Below, in pieces: positions 26,761-36,270 of a stretch of 64,000 nucleotides of DNA. The notes beneath the pieces were generated by a model. The model saw only the letters and a program-made list of their open reading frames with translations, was not told the origin of the DNA and did no database searches. Source of the stretch: Candidatus Neomarinimicrobiota bacterium (GTDB lineage Bacteria; Fidelibacterota; UBA2242; B5-G15). The translations under genes and the position numbers were made by a program. Every line of letters starts with the position of its first letter. Position 1 is the first letter of the stretch. The DNA lies in NCBI GenBank assembly GCA_017656425.1, contig JACDNV010000002.1, forward strand, positions 244,170 through 308,169, read 5' to 3'.

Positions 26761-27392
26761 CTCAGGTAATTAAGGCAAAAGATTTAAAAGGTGATATCAT
26801 TCAAAAAATATACAATTCACTTAGGAATGGTGAAGTGATAGCTTATCCAACGGATACGATTTATGGACTTGGCGTTGACGTATTTTCTCAAGAAGGGATA
26901 GAGAGACTATCCATTCTAAAAGGAAGGGATGTAAATAAACCATTCAGTGTTTTATATAAATCCAAAGGAGAATTATTAAAAGATTTTGATGGTGTTTTAA
27001 ATTTTTATCAGAAGGAGTTTGTCGAGAAGTTGTTACCAGGCAAGATTACTCTCGTTCTTCCAGTTCCAGAGAATAAGAAATTTCCACAGGAGCTTATTAA
27101 AGATGGTTTTATTGGCGTGAGAGTTGTGAATGTCTCTGTAGTAAGTGAATTACTGCGTGATTTTGAAAACCCGATTACCACGACGAGTGTTAATCCAGCT
27201 GGAAAACCCCCAGCAAAAAATTTGACGGAGATTCTTAAATACTTTGATAAAAAGCTTTCCTTTGTTATATATACTGGTTATGTTAGAAAGCCCTCCGTTT
27301 CTACAGTGATAAAAGTGACGGAAAGCGATTTCCAGATTTTGAGGGAAGGGGCAGTAAGTATATTTGAAATAATAAACAAGATAAAAAAATAA
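26757..27392 (+). CDS. tsaC: Threonylcarbamoyl-AMP synthase (TsaC/YrdC)
   Basis: A 211-residue YrdC-fold protein making threonylcarbamoyl-AMP for the t6A37 modification of ANN-decoding tRNAs. Visible are YPTDTIYGLG, the KGRDVNKPFSVL loop, LPGKITLVLP, and PITTTSVNPAGKPPA. The start is ATG 26757; a GTG at 26745 coincides with the AGGAGG at 26740-26745 and so is not used. The length corresponds to the short YrdC form without the Sua5 extension. The partner genes tsaB, tsaD and tsaE are not in the window. Confidence 0.93.
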   Translation: MTQVIKAKDLKGDIIQKIYNSLRNGEVIAYPTDTIYGLGVDVFSQEGIERLSILKGRDVNKPFSVLYKSKGELLKDFDGVLNFYQKEFVEKLLPGKITLVLPVPENKKFPQELIKDGFIGVRVVNVSVVSELLRDFENPITTTSVNPAGKPPAKNLTEILKYFDKKLSFVIYTGYVRKPSVSTVIKVTESDFQILREGAVSIFEIINKIKK

Positions 27393-27398
27393 TTAAAA

Positions 27399-29219
27399 AT
27401 GTATCTTCGAGTTGCTCGAATTTTTGTACCATATTGGAAGTATATTGTTATAGGTTTTATTGCCTCCTTACTGTATGTTGCATTTAATAGCGCATCTGTA
27501 TGGATGACGGCATCTTTTATTAATGTAATTTTCCCGGCAGAGAGAACATCTAATATCGAAAAAAGAGAAACAGTAAATAATTCTTTAAATGAAAAACTAA
27601 AATATTATACGAATAAAATCATTATAAATAAGAATCCTTATATTTCCCTGAGGAATCTATGTGTTTTTATATTTATTGCATTTTTTCTTAAAAATATATT
27701 CTTTTATTTAAAGGGAATATCCTTTTCATATGCTCAGTTGAAATTTATAACAGATTTGCGAAATAAAGTTTATTCACACATTCAGGATATGTCATTGTCC
27801 TTTTTTAAAAAAGTTAAGGCTGGAGAGATAACATCGATAATTATAAATGATGTCGAGGTGTTAAGAAGAACGTTTGGCGTAAGTCTTAATAAATTGATTG
27901 TAGAGCCTATCAACATATTGACATTTGCCATATTGCTTTTCATAATTTCATGGAAATTAACACTGATATCGCTGATAATACTTCCAGTTTCTGGATATGC
28001 TATTATTAAGATAGGTCAAAGTATAAGGAGAAAATCATTTCGAAGTTCAAAACAAATAGCTGGTATTATGTCTATTCTAAATGAAACAACGAATGGCATC
28101 AGAGTTGTAAAAGCCTTTGCAATGGAAGAGTTTGAAAAAAGAAGGTTTTTTAGAGAAACGTTAAAATATTTCAGACTGCTTTTCAAAAGGGCAAGGTTGA
28201 GAATGATTTCTACACCTGTTTCGGAAACCATAGGAGTTTCTATAGGGGTAATTCTATTATGGTTTGGTGGTAAACAGGTGCTTTCAGGTTCAGGATTATC
28301 TGCTGAAGATTTTGTAAGATATATTCTTTTACTATTTGCAATTCTAAATCCGATAAAAAATTTGAATAATGTAAATGTAGATATTCAACAGGGGATGGCA
28401 TCTGCTGGTAGAGTTTTTTCATTGCTTGATGAGAAATGTGATATAATCGAAATAGAAAGACCGGTGCATATTGAGGACTTTGAATCAGAAATTATTTATG
28501 ATCACGTATATTTTAAATATGAGGAAAATAAAGACTATATACTAAAAGACATTAACTTAACAGTAAAGAAGGGGGAGGTTGTTGCAATTGTTGGTTTCAG
28601 CGGAGCCGGGAAGTCTACATTGGTTGATCTCCTGCCTCGATTTTACGACCCCGTAAAAGGAAAAATATTGATAGATGGAGTTGATATAAAAAATATTTCA
28701 TTAAAGTCATTGAGATCATTAATGGGTATTGTCACGCAGGAAGTAATACTTTTCAATGATACTATATATAATAACATAGCCTATGGTCTTGAGAATATTG
28801 ATTTTAGTAGGGTAGTGAGTGCGGCAAAGGCAGCCAATGCATATGAATTTATTAATAAATTGCCAGATAAATGGGATACAATAATAGGAGATAGAGGTAC
28901 AAGACTATCTGGTGGTGAGGCACAAAGAATAGCAATAGCGAGAGCTCTGTTGAAAAATCCTCCAATTCTAATACTTGACGAAGCTACATCCAATCTTGAT
29001 GTTGAATCTGAACGAAAAGTGCAGGATGCCATAGAAAAACTTATGAAAGATCGAACTGTGCTTGTAATAGCTCATAGACTATCCACTGTCGTGGGTGCTG
29101 ATAAAATTATTGTACTGGAGAATGGCTCTATAGTTGAAATAGGTAATCATAATGAACTTATAGAAAAAAAAGATGGGCTTTATTATCATTTCTATAACAT
29201 GCAGAGTTTGGGTGATTGA
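27399..29219 (+). CDS. msbA: MsbA-like lipid exporter, ABC half-transporter
   Basis: A 606-residue type IV ABC exporter: six membrane helices (about 1-330) fused to an ATPase domain (about 365-600) with Walker A FSGAGKSTL, Q-loop VTQEVILF, signature LSGGEAQRIAIARALL and Walker B ILILDEATSNLD. Context (lipid A acyltransferase upstream, core/surface genes downstream) favours lipid A-core flipping, as MsbA does. It could instead be a general lipid or drug exporter; sequence alone cannot separate these. The next gene starts on the last base of its stop codon. Confidence 0.87.
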   Translation: MYLRVARIFVPYWKYIVIGFIASLLYVAFNSASVWMTASFINVIFPAERTSNIEKRETVNNSLNEKLKYYTNKIIINKNPYISLRNLCVFIFIAFFLKNIFFYLKGISFSYAQLKFITDLRNKVYSHIQDMSLSFFKKVKAGEITSIIINDVEVLRRTFGVSLNKLIVEPINILTFAILLFIISWKLTLISLIILPVSGYAIIKIGQSIRRKSFRSSKQIAGIMSILNETTNGIRVVKAFAMEEFEKRRFFRETLKYFRLLFKRARLRMISTPVSETIGVSIGVILLWFGGKQVLSGSGLSAEDFVRYILLLFAILNPIKNLNNVNVDIQQGMASAGRVFSLLDEKCDIIEIERPVHIEDFESEIIYDHVYFKYEENKDYILKDINLTVKKGEVVAIVGFSGAGKSTLVDLLPRFYDPVKGKILIDGVDIKNISLKSLRSLMGIVTQEVILFNDTIYNNIAYGLENIDFSRVVSAAKAANAYEFINKLPDKWDTIIGDRGTRLSGGEAQRIAIARALLKNPPILILDEATSNLDVESERKVQDAIEKLMKDRTVLVIAHRLSTVVGADKIIVLENGSIVEIGNHNELIEKKDGLYYHFYNMQSLGD

Positions 29220-29608
29220 TGGTCGGGAATAAGAAATATAAAGTTATTTTTGATATATACCATCTGTGTCATTTACCACAATTTGAACCTGTTATAGAAA
29301 TGCTAAAGGATACTGAAGATTTTAAAATTTTTTATTCGATATCGAATTCTATTTCCGAATGTGAATATAAAATTACACTGAAAGTTTTGAAAAATAAGAA
29401 TGGTGATGAGTTGATATTAGCAAAGGATGAAGAAGAGAGAAAACAAAAATTAAAAAATTCAAATTTCGATGTATTCATTTCTGGGTGGTCAAGATATCCA
29501 ATTCAGAAATTTGTATCCGATAACATTGTCTGTGCTATGATATATCATGGTATTGGAATAAAGCCACTTGCCGAATACCTGATTAACTATCTGAGCGAAA
29601 GAAAATAA
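29219..29608 (+). pseudogene. Truncated paralogue of the CDP-glycerol glycerophosphotransferase-like protein
   Basis: A 129-residue open frame matching only the N-terminal part of the full-length gene at 31372: FDIYHLCHLPQFEPVIEML versus FNVEYIYYLPQFLPVAKEM, FKIFYSISNS versus FEIFFTASNS, and IYHGIGIKPL versus LYHGIGFKKC. After that it diverges and stops, so the C-terminal nucleotide-binding domain is missing. It probably remains from a duplication that lost its 3' part, although a stand-alone N-terminal domain cannot be excluded. The ATG overlaps the msbA stop by one base. Confidence 0.6.
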
Positions 29609-29619
29609 AGGAGGTAGTT

Positions 29620-30360
29620 ATGATAGCTGTTATACTTGCGGCAGGAGCTTCGAGAAGATTAGGTAATATTACGGATGGTTTACCAAAGACAATGATTAGA
29701 TTTGGTGATAAGCCATTACTACAATACCAGATGGAATCTTTATTGGGCTCAGATGTTGATAAAGTTTATATTGTTGTGGGATATAAGAAAGATATTATAA
29801 TTGATTATTTCGGGAATAGATTTGCAGATTTGCAATTAGACTATATTGAGAATAGGGAATATATGAATACGAATACAATTTATTCTCTCTGGCTTGCAAA
29901 GGAATACTTTATTAATAATGACTTTATTTACTTTAATGCCGATGTGCTTTGTCATCCTGATGTCCCGAAGAGGGTTTTAAAGTCGGCTCACTCAAATGTC
30001 ATGGCTATTGAAGAAAAGGATTGCGGTGAGGAGGAAGTAAAGGTAATCTGTGATCATAATGGTAAAATTTTAAGAATTGGTAAAGATATTAATCCCGATA
30101 AATGCAAAGGAGAATTTATAGGTATAGCTAAGTTTAGTTCGGATTTAACGGAGGACTTTGCTGATTGTATGGAAAGGATAATATCAGCTGGAGGAGAAAA
30201 AAATTTCTTTGAAAAAGCGGTGGATAAGCTTCTTGATAAATTTGATTTTTATATTGAAAATATAACTGGTCTTCCAGTGATTGAAATAGATTTTCCAGAG
30301 GACCTTGAAAGAGCAAGGTTGGAAGTATACAATAGAATTATTAGTGAATATAACTGGTGA
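29620..30360 (+). CDS. Sugar/polyol-phosphate nucleotidyltransferase (LicC/IPCT-like)
   Basis: A 246-residue Rossmann nucleotidyltransferase: AVILAAGASRRLG, TDGLPKTM with the substrate Lys, and NTNTIYSLWLAKE with FNADVLC as in phosphocholine and inositol-1-phosphate cytidylyltransferases. It should activate a small phosphate compound as a CDP or UDP conjugate. A strong AAAGGAGG precedes the ATG. The genes that follow include CDP-glycerol-type transferases, so it probably makes the CDP-donor they use. The substrate (choline, inositol, glycerol or a sugar phosphate) is not determined. Confidence 0.78.
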   Translation: MIAVILAAGASRRLGNITDGLPKTMIRFGDKPLLQYQMESLLGSDVDKVYIVVGYKKDIIIDYFGNRFADLQLDYIENREYMNTNTIYSLWLAKEYFINNDFIYFNADVLCHPDVPKRVLKSAHSNVMAIEEKDCGEEEVKVICDHNGKILRIGKDINPDKCKGEFIGIAKFSSDLTEDFADCMERIISAGGEKNFFEKAVDKLLDKFDFYIENITGLPVIEIDFPEDLERARLEVYNRIISEYNW

Positions 30361-31382
30361 TGTATAAAAGTTTTTTGATTCTTATTCCAAAAAGGTTCGG
30401 GGAAATAGTTCTGGCTACTCCTATTTTCAGGAATATAAAAAGTAACCTACCAGAATCAATTATAACTGTAACAATATACGATAGATATAAATCAATAATT
30501 GAAAATAACCCTTATATTGACCATATAATAAGCTTAGACGAAAAAAGATTTGTTTCAGAATTTTTAAAAAGTTTATTTAAGGAGAGAAATAACTATGATG
30601 TTACTATAGATATCCTGTCTTTACCATCAACAGCTCTTATTACATGGTATATAAATTCCCCTATTAGAATTGGATTAAATAAAAGAGTGAGAAAATATTT
30701 TTATAATTTGCACTACAATGAACAAAGACTAAACAATACTCCTTATATGGCTGATTTCCGGTTAAATTCTATACGCTTAATGTCAATGAAAGTAGATTCA
30801 GTAAAAAGGGATATATTTATTGATGATATATCATTTGAACAGGCGATGAAAATACTTTCAGTATCTGGTGTGAACGAGGATGAAAAATATATAACAATCA
30901 CTCCCATATCACCTGCTTTCTATAAACTATGGCCGCATAGGTATTATGCCAGACTTATTGAACGTATTTATTGTCATTTAAAATATAAAATTATACTATT
31001 ATGTGGTCCAGGGGAGTACTGGCATCTGGAGCAGATAGGACATATGATGGGTGGAAAGTACGACGTGGCGAGACTTGAGATTGATGGTATAAAAAAGATA
31101 GCAGCAATTATTTCAAAATCCAGCTTACATATAGGGAATGATGGCGGCTTGAACCATATTGCTCAATCTTTAAATATTCCCACAATAACAATTTTTGGTC
31201 CGACCGATTATAGGATATGGAATGCACCTGAGGAGCATTGTATTGCTGTATCTAAAGAAGTTAATTGTAGGAGGAGAAAGTGTTATTTAAATTGTACTAA
31301 TAATCTTTTTTGCTTACGGAAGATTACACCTGAGGAAGTATTTGAAAAGGTAAAATTTTTATTATCAAAATATGCTAATTAA
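30360..31382 (+). CDS. Glycosyltransferase family 9 (heptosyltransferase-like)
   Basis: A 340-residue GT-B enzyme. The N-terminal LILIPKRFGEIVLATPIFRN is the usual GT9 opening, and the donor-binding half has GNDGGLNHIAQSLNIPTITIFGPTD. A Cys-rich tail (NCRRRKCYLNC...CLRKITPEEVFEKV) is typical of the family. GT9 members add heptose to the LPS inner core. Its ATG overlaps the upstream stop by one base and it overlaps the next gene by 11. Placement with a WaaP-like kinase supports a core LPS role. Confidence 0.87.
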   Translation: MYKSFLILIPKRFGEIVLATPIFRNIKSNLPESIITVTIYDRYKSIIENNPYIDHIISLDEKRFVSEFLKSLFKERNNYDVTIDILSLPSTALITWYINSPIRIGLNKRVRKYFYNLHYNEQRLNNTPYMADFRLNSIRLMSMKVDSVKRDIFIDDISFEQAMKILSVSGVNEDEKYITITPISPAFYKLWPHRYYARLIERIYCHLKYKIILLCGPGEYWHLEQIGHMMGGKYDVARLEIDGIKKIAAIISKSSLHIGNDGGLNHIAQSLNIPTITIFGPTDYRIWNAPEEHCIAVSKEVNCRRRKCYLNCTNNLFCLRKITPEEVFEKVKFLLSKYAN

Positions 31383-32445
31383 AGTACTTTTTAATGTAGA
31401 ATATATATATTACCTACCACAATTTTTACCTGTGGCAAAAGAGATGGAAAAATCTGGTGAATTTGAGATATTTTTTACTGCTTCTAACAGTAAATTCGTA
31501 GATTACGCAATGATTAAAAAGATAGTTCATGGAAATAGATATCATTTTATTGAATCTGAGAGCGAAGGGGATAAGATAAAGAAAATTAGATCTGAGAATT
31601 TTGATGTGACTGTGTTTGGTAGAAGTGCCCACGCAAAAAAATATTGCTCAGAGAAAACCATGGCGGTTTTACTTTATCACGGGATAGGTTTCAAGAAATG
31701 TTATTATACCGATTATGACTCCAGAATAGATGTTAGATATGTTGAAAGTGAATATAGACGGGAGCAACTTCTAAAATATAATTATAGATATGATATAGTT
31801 GTTACAGGATTTCCGAAGCTTGATCTGCTTTTGGATTCCAGTGTTACTGCTGATATTAAAATAAATAACCAGAAGCCAGTTCTTTTGTATGCTCCGACAT
31901 TTTACCCAAGCTCAATAGAGCATGTCGCAAAGTATCTCCCTTTTCTATCTGATGTTTACAATGTTGTTATCAAGCCCCACCAGTTCACATTTACTATGAA
32001 AAAATATGAGAAGCAGAAGAATATTTTGATAGATGTGTCGAAAAAAGGAAAAGATATATACCTTATTGATTATGGTGAGTTTAACATTATACCTTACTAT
32101 AAAATATCAGATGTTTTATTATCTGATTACTCATCCACTGTATTTGAATATCTGGCTACCGAGAAACCAATAATACTGTGTGATTTTTATAAGCCAAGAT
32201 GGAAACACAGAATATTTCGAAGTTTTTTCTGGTCATCAAGAATGGACAAAGAAATTTTTAAATATATAGATTTCGCTTTTGTTCTGAAAAAGCCCGAGGA
32301 TATTTATAAAGTGGTTGATTCATTAACAGAATTTGAGACAAAAAAACTTGATAGGATTAGAGAAAGAAAAGAAATGTTTCTTGGTAAAGTAGATGGTAAA
32401 ACTTCTATAAGGATTGTGGAAGATATAATAAAAAGAGTTAAATGA
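31372..32445 (+). CDS. CDP-glycerol glycerophosphotransferase-like protein, copy 1
   Basis: A 357-residue GT-B fold enzyme of the TagB/TagF (CDP-glycerol:glycerophosphate transferase) superfamily. Supporting motifs are VTGFPKLDLLL, PVLLYAPTFYPS, VVIKPHQFT and SDVLLSDYSSTVFEYLATEKPIIL. The family transfers glycerol-phosphate or similar units from a CDP-donor, as in wall teichoic acids; Gram-negative relatives decorate LPS or capsules. The gene overlaps both neighbours and is paralogous to the truncated gene at 29219 and more distantly to 32442. Confidence 0.82.
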   Translation: MLIKVLFNVEYIYYLPQFLPVAKEMEKSGEFEIFFTASNSKFVDYAMIKKIVHGNRYHFIESESEGDKIKKIRSENFDVTVFGRSAHAKKYCSEKTMAVLLYHGIGFKKCYYTDYDSRIDVRYVESEYRREQLLKYNYRYDIVVTGFPKLDLLLDSSVTADIKINNQKPVLLYAPTFYPSSIEHVAKYLPFLSDVYNVVIKPHQFTFTMKKYEKQKNILIDVSKKGKDIYLIDYGEFNIIPYYKISDVLLSDYSSTVFEYLATEKPIILCDFYKPRWKHRIFRSFFWSSRMDKEIFKYIDFAFVLKKPEDIYKVVDSLTEFETKKLDRIRERKEMFLGKVDGKTSIRIVEDIIKRVK

Positions 32446-33476
32446 AGAGATACTTACACTTTGTAACTAAGCCATATTCATTCCCTGTTATAAAACCATT
32501 ACTTGAAACAATTAATAATTATAAAAAGGGAGAAAGTCTTGTCTATGTACATAAAAGTATTTTAGATAAGGTTCCTTCATACGTCAGTTCGAATGTCACC
32601 GACTCCATCTATGATGCAATCAAATTTAAGCCTGATATAGTCTTTATCCCGGGCAATATTGTTCATCCTAATTTACCAGGGATCAAAGTTCAGGTATTTC
32701 ATGGTCTTTGTGAGGAAAAAGGTGGGCATTATAAGATTACTGGATTTTTTGATATCTATTGTACAAGTGGTCCTTTGATTACCAGCAAATTTAAGAGGTT
32801 GGAGAAAAAATATGGGCATTTTGTAGTAGTTGAGACAGGCTGGCCAAAGGTTGATTACATATTAAGTTACGAGCTTGATCAGAAGTACAGAGAGAAAATA
32901 GTAGGCAATACAAGTATGAAAGTAATATTGTATGCTCCAACTTTTAGTCCAAAATTTAAATCAACAAGCAAACTAATGCCTGTTTTATCCAGTATTATAA
33001 GAGATGATGAAATAGTAATTGTGAAATTTCATGATCTTGCAAGAAGAGAAGAAATTAATGAGGCAAAAAAAATTGGAGACAATAGGATAATTGTTTTGAA
33101 AGATGCTGATAACGTCCCTTTATTGCACCTTGCTGATATTTTGATTTCAGATACATCGTCAATCGTTTATGAATTTTTATTATTGGGGAAACCAGTGATA
33201 ACAATTGGAGCAAAGGTCAGGCAAGAGAAGGGTATCAATTTAAAGGATGTCAATTTGTTAAGAGCTGCGATAGATAAGCTTAGAGAAAACCCTGACTTGA
33301 ATTTGGAGGCTAGAGATAAAATAATTACTCAAGTACAGGCATATCGCGATACAAAAAATAGTTTAAGAGTGATAGAATCAGTAGATAAAATAATAGAATC
33401 GGGTGCTTTGAGTAAATTAAGAAAAAAACCCTTAAACTTTTTTAGAAAGTATCAGGCTTATAGGTTCTTTAATTAA
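32442..33476 (+). CDS. CDP-glycerol glycerophosphotransferase-like protein, copy 2
   Basis: A 344-residue member of the same superfamily as 31372 (VETGWPKVDYI, VILYAPTFSPKF, VIVKFHDLA, ADILISDTSSIVYEFLLLGKPVITIG). It differs clearly from copy 1, with a shorter N-terminal half (VFIPGNIVHPNLPG), so the two probably act at different steps, for example priming and extension. Overlaps copy 1 by four bases. Acceptor and donor are not determinable. Confidence 0.78.
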   Translation: MKRYLHFVTKPYSFPVIKPLLETINNYKKGESLVYVHKSILDKVPSYVSSNVTDSIYDAIKFKPDIVFIPGNIVHPNLPGIKVQVFHGLCEEKGGHYKITGFFDIYCTSGPLITSKFKRLEKKYGHFVVVETGWPKVDYILSYELDQKYREKIVGNTSMKVILYAPTFSPKFKSTSKLMPVLSSIIRDDEIVIVKFHDLARREEINEAKKIGDNRIIVLKDADNVPLLHLADILISDTSSIVYEFLLLGKPVITIGAKVRQEKGINLKDVNLLRAAIDKLRENPDLNLEARDKIITQVQAYRDTKNSLRVIESVDKIIESGALSKLRKKPLNFFRKYQAYRFFN

Positions 33477-33492
33477 TTTTAATGTCGTTTTG

Positions 33493-34269
33493 ATGATAAG
33501 CGAAGAATACATTGGGAAAGAAATAAATATTAATATTTTGAATAATTTAAAATCAAGGCAGTGGATTGAATTAAATGCGGAAAAAATTTACAAAAACAAA
33601 GTAAATATTGTCGCATCATTAAAACTTAATTTAGATGGTACAATAAAAAATTATGTTATCAAATATTTTGGCTGGAGAAACAAAATATCCTACATGTTAA
33701 GTCCTTTTATGAGGTCAAGAGCAAAAAAAACATATGATAATTCGCTATTACTGTTAGAAAATGGTGTTAATGTGCCTAAACCTATAGCTGTATATACAGA
33801 AAGGAAACTTGGGTTTATAATGACTAATTTTATTATTATGGAAGAAATTGAAAATTATAGATTAGCTAGGTCAGTGCTAAGGGATATTAGTGTAAATTTT
33901 GAAGATAAAATAAAAATAGTAAAAAAGATTGCTGAATTCGTGAAAACAATTCACAATATGGGCTTTACCCACAATGATTTAACCCTTGGTAATTTTTTAA
34001 TAGATAGTAATGGGAAGGTATTTATTGTGGACTTAAATAGGATGAAGAGAAAGGTATTTCTATCATCGTATTTTAGAATGTATGACATATCTAAATTGAA
34101 TTTGTGTAATTGTAGGCTTGAGTATGAGCATGATAATTGTTTATATAGGGAATTTTTAAAAGAATATTCAATTCAACCAGAAAAAGATGTTGGAAAGTTG
34201 CAAAAGGCTATAAAAAATAACCTTTTAAGGCATAACACAAAAAGGTTTTTCAGGCAGTACAGGAGGTAA
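33493..34269 (+). CDS. WaaP-like lipopolysaccharide core kinase
   Basis: A 258-residue small protein kinase-like fold. The catalytic loop HNDLTLGNFL and the metal-binding VDLNRMKR are visible, and the N-terminus has the YVIKYFGW lysine strand. It is most like LPS core kinases (WaaP/KdkA/RfaP), which phosphorylate core sugars or Kdo on the cytoplasmic side. It follows two CDP-glycerol-type transferases by 16 bases and precedes a DUF3108 gene. The ATG at 33493 follows a TTG by one codon; either may be used. Confidence 0.75.
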   Translation: MISEEYIGKEININILNNLKSRQWIELNAEKIYKNKVNIVASLKLNLDGTIKNYVIKYFGWRNKISYMLSPFMRSRAKKTYDNSLLLLENGVNVPKPIAVYTERKLGFIMTNFIIMEEIENYRLARSVLRDISVNFEDKIKIVKKIAEFVKTIHNMGFTHNDLTLGNFLIDSNGKVFIVDLNRMKRKVFLSSYFRMYDISKLNLCNCRLEYEHDNCLYREFLKEYSIQPEKDVGKLQKAIKNNLLRHNTKRFFRQYRR

Positions 34270-34271
34270 TT

Positions 34272-35015
34272 TTGAGAAGATACTTATTGCTGGTTGTTTT
34301 AACTATTATTCTTATATGTCGATTATACTCCCAAAACGGGTTTGGTATTGGAGAAAAACTTGAGTTTTCAATGTGGTACAATTTTATAAAAGCTGGATAT
34401 GCAGAAATGAGTGTAGATTCTTTAATAAAGACCAGAAATGGTTTTGCATACATAATTTCATATAAAGCTATCTCAACAGGAATTTTTGAAAAAATATATA
34501 AAGTCAGGGATTATATGATATCAATTGTTGATGCAGATAAGTTTTATTCTTGTGGATTTAAAAAAAATATTCGGGAGGGAAGTTATAGGAAAAATTATAA
34601 GGTTGATTTTGATTATGTTAATATGGAAGCCAGAAGTAACAGTGATACGATATCTCTCAATGGATATGTTAATGATCCAGTGTCAATTTTTTATTATGTG
34701 AGAAGATTGGATCTTAATCCTGGAGAAGAATATTCCGTTGAGAGTTTTGATAATAGTAAAATAAGTAAATATAAGTTAATAGTTAGTGATGTTAAAACCA
34801 TCAGTACTATATTTGGAGACCAGAATTGTCTAGTTATAAAGCCAATTGGATTTGATAATAAACCTTTCAAGTACGGTGGACAGGCGGTCATCTATCTGTC
34901 TATTGATAAAAGGGTTCCTGTCCTGATTGAAACATCTTTTAAATTCGGTAAAGTAAAAATGCGATTGGAAAAATACTATCCTTCTAACAATAATAATCGA
35001 ATGAAAATGGAGTAA
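34272..35015 (+). CDS. DUF3108-type exported protein
   Basis: A 247-residue protein with a signal peptide (RRYLLLVVLTIILICRLYS) and a mature beta-rich domain (FGIGEKLEFSMWYNFIKAGYAEM...) like the DUF3108 family, which is often encoded near LPS/envelope genes and has no agreed role. The TTG start at 34272 has AGGAGG five bases upstream. It ends three bases before wecB. Confidence 0.7.
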   Translation: MRRYLLLVVLTIILICRLYSQNGFGIGEKLEFSMWYNFIKAGYAEMSVDSLIKTRNGFAYIISYKAISTGIFEKIYKVRDYMISIVDADKFYSCGFKKNIREGSYRKNYKVDFDYVNMEARSNSDTISLNGYVNDPVSIFYYVRRLDLNPGEEYSVESFDNSKISKYKLIVSDVKTISTIFGDQNCLVIKPIGFDNKPFKYGGQAVIYLSIDKRVPVLIETSFKFGKVKMRLEKYYPSNNNNRMKME

Positions 35016-35017
35016 GT

Positions 35018-36085
35018 ATGGCGGCAAAGATTGTATCAATTGTTGGAGCAAGACCGAATTTTATTAAAGCATTTTCTGTTTCAAGGGAAATTAGAAAGGA
35101 ATTTAAAGAAGTAATAGTTCATACAGGTCAGCACTATGATTATTTAATGAACAAGGTCTTTTTTGATGAGCTTGGGATGCCAGAGGTTGATTATCATTTG
35201 GGTGTTGGATCTGGTTCACATGCTTACCAGACTGGTGAGATGCTGAAAAGAATTGAAGAGGTATTAATCAATGAAAACCCTGATCTGGTTTTGGTCTATG
35301 GTGATACCAACACAACGCTAGCTGGAGCTCTGGCAGCTTCAAAGTTGCACATTAAAATAGCTCATATAGAGGCTGGTTTGAGGAGTTTTGATAAATCAAT
35401 GCCTGAGGAGATAAATAGAATCCTAACCGATCATTGCTCGGATTATTTGTTCTGTCCAACACAGACTGCAGTTAATAATCTTAAAAACGAATCTATTGTT
35501 GAAAATGTGTTCATGACTGGCGATGTAATGGTTGACGCTCTAAAAAGTTGTATAAATATTATTGATGAAGAAAATATTTTATCAAAAATTGATGTAACAC
35601 CGGGAGATTATTATCTTGCAACAATTCACCGTGCAGAGAATACCGATAATATTGAAAGACTATCTAATATATTAAGAGCATTTAAAGAACTTGGAAATAT
35701 TGTATTTCCAGTACACCCGAGAACTAAGGGAGCTTTAGAAAATATTCCCTTAAGTAGAGATATTATAAACGGAATAAAAATAATTGAACCAGTAGGATAT
35801 CTTGATATGCTGGCGTTGGAAAAAAATGCAAAAAAAATTATAACTGATTCAGGAGGTGTACAGAAGGAAGCATATATTCTGGGCATACCATGTATTACTA
35901 TACGTAATAATACTGAATGGGTAGAAACATTAGAAGAAGGATGGAATATTTTGGTAGAGGCAGAGACAGAGAAAATTTTCGAAGTGGTATCAAAATTTAA
36001 TCCTACAAAACAGAGAAGTAATTTATTTGGTAATGGAGAAGCAAGTAAAAGAATCAAGGAGATTTTAACCGACATATATCACTAA
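35018..36085 (+). CDS. wecB: UDP-N-acetylglucosamine 2-epimerase (non-hydrolysing)
   Basis: A 355-residue GT-B-like epimerase interconverting UDP-GlcNAc and UDP-ManNAc for surface polysaccharides. SIVGARPNFIKAFSVSRE, HTGQHYDYLMNKVFF, VYGDTNTTLAG, HIEAGLRSFDKSMPEEINR and ITDSGGVQKEAYILG, including the catalytic Asp/Glu/His residues, are all present. It is the last gene of this surface block. No ManNAc dehydrogenase (wecC) follows; the downstream kilobase is a dead pckA gene. Confidence 0.95.
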   Translation: MAAKIVSIVGARPNFIKAFSVSREIRKEFKEVIVHTGQHYDYLMNKVFFDELGMPEVDYHLGVGSGSHAYQTGEMLKRIEEVLINENPDLVLVYGDTNTTLAGALAASKLHIKIAHIEAGLRSFDKSMPEEINRILTDHCSDYLFCPTQTAVNNLKNESIVENVFMTGDVMVDALKSCINIIDEENILSKIDVTPGDYYLATIHRAENTDNIERLSNILRAFKELGNIVFPVHPRTKGALENIPLSRDIINGIKIIEPVGYLDMLALEKNAKKIITDSGGVQKEAYILGIPCITIRNNTEWVETLEEGWNILVEAETEKIFEVVSKFNPTKQRSNLFGNGEASKRIKEILTDIYH

Positions 36086-36270
36086 AGGAGTTTTGGTTTA
36101 CTGAACTCGCCAAATTTGCAATTTAATAAATAAAATTATTATACAACTTTACCTTTAATATATTAACACATTAAAATATTAATAGGTTAATGACGCTCTG
36201 ATACTAAGACGTTATAATTTTTAGAAGATATTAAACAACTCTTTACTAAGTTGATTATGATGTGATAACC

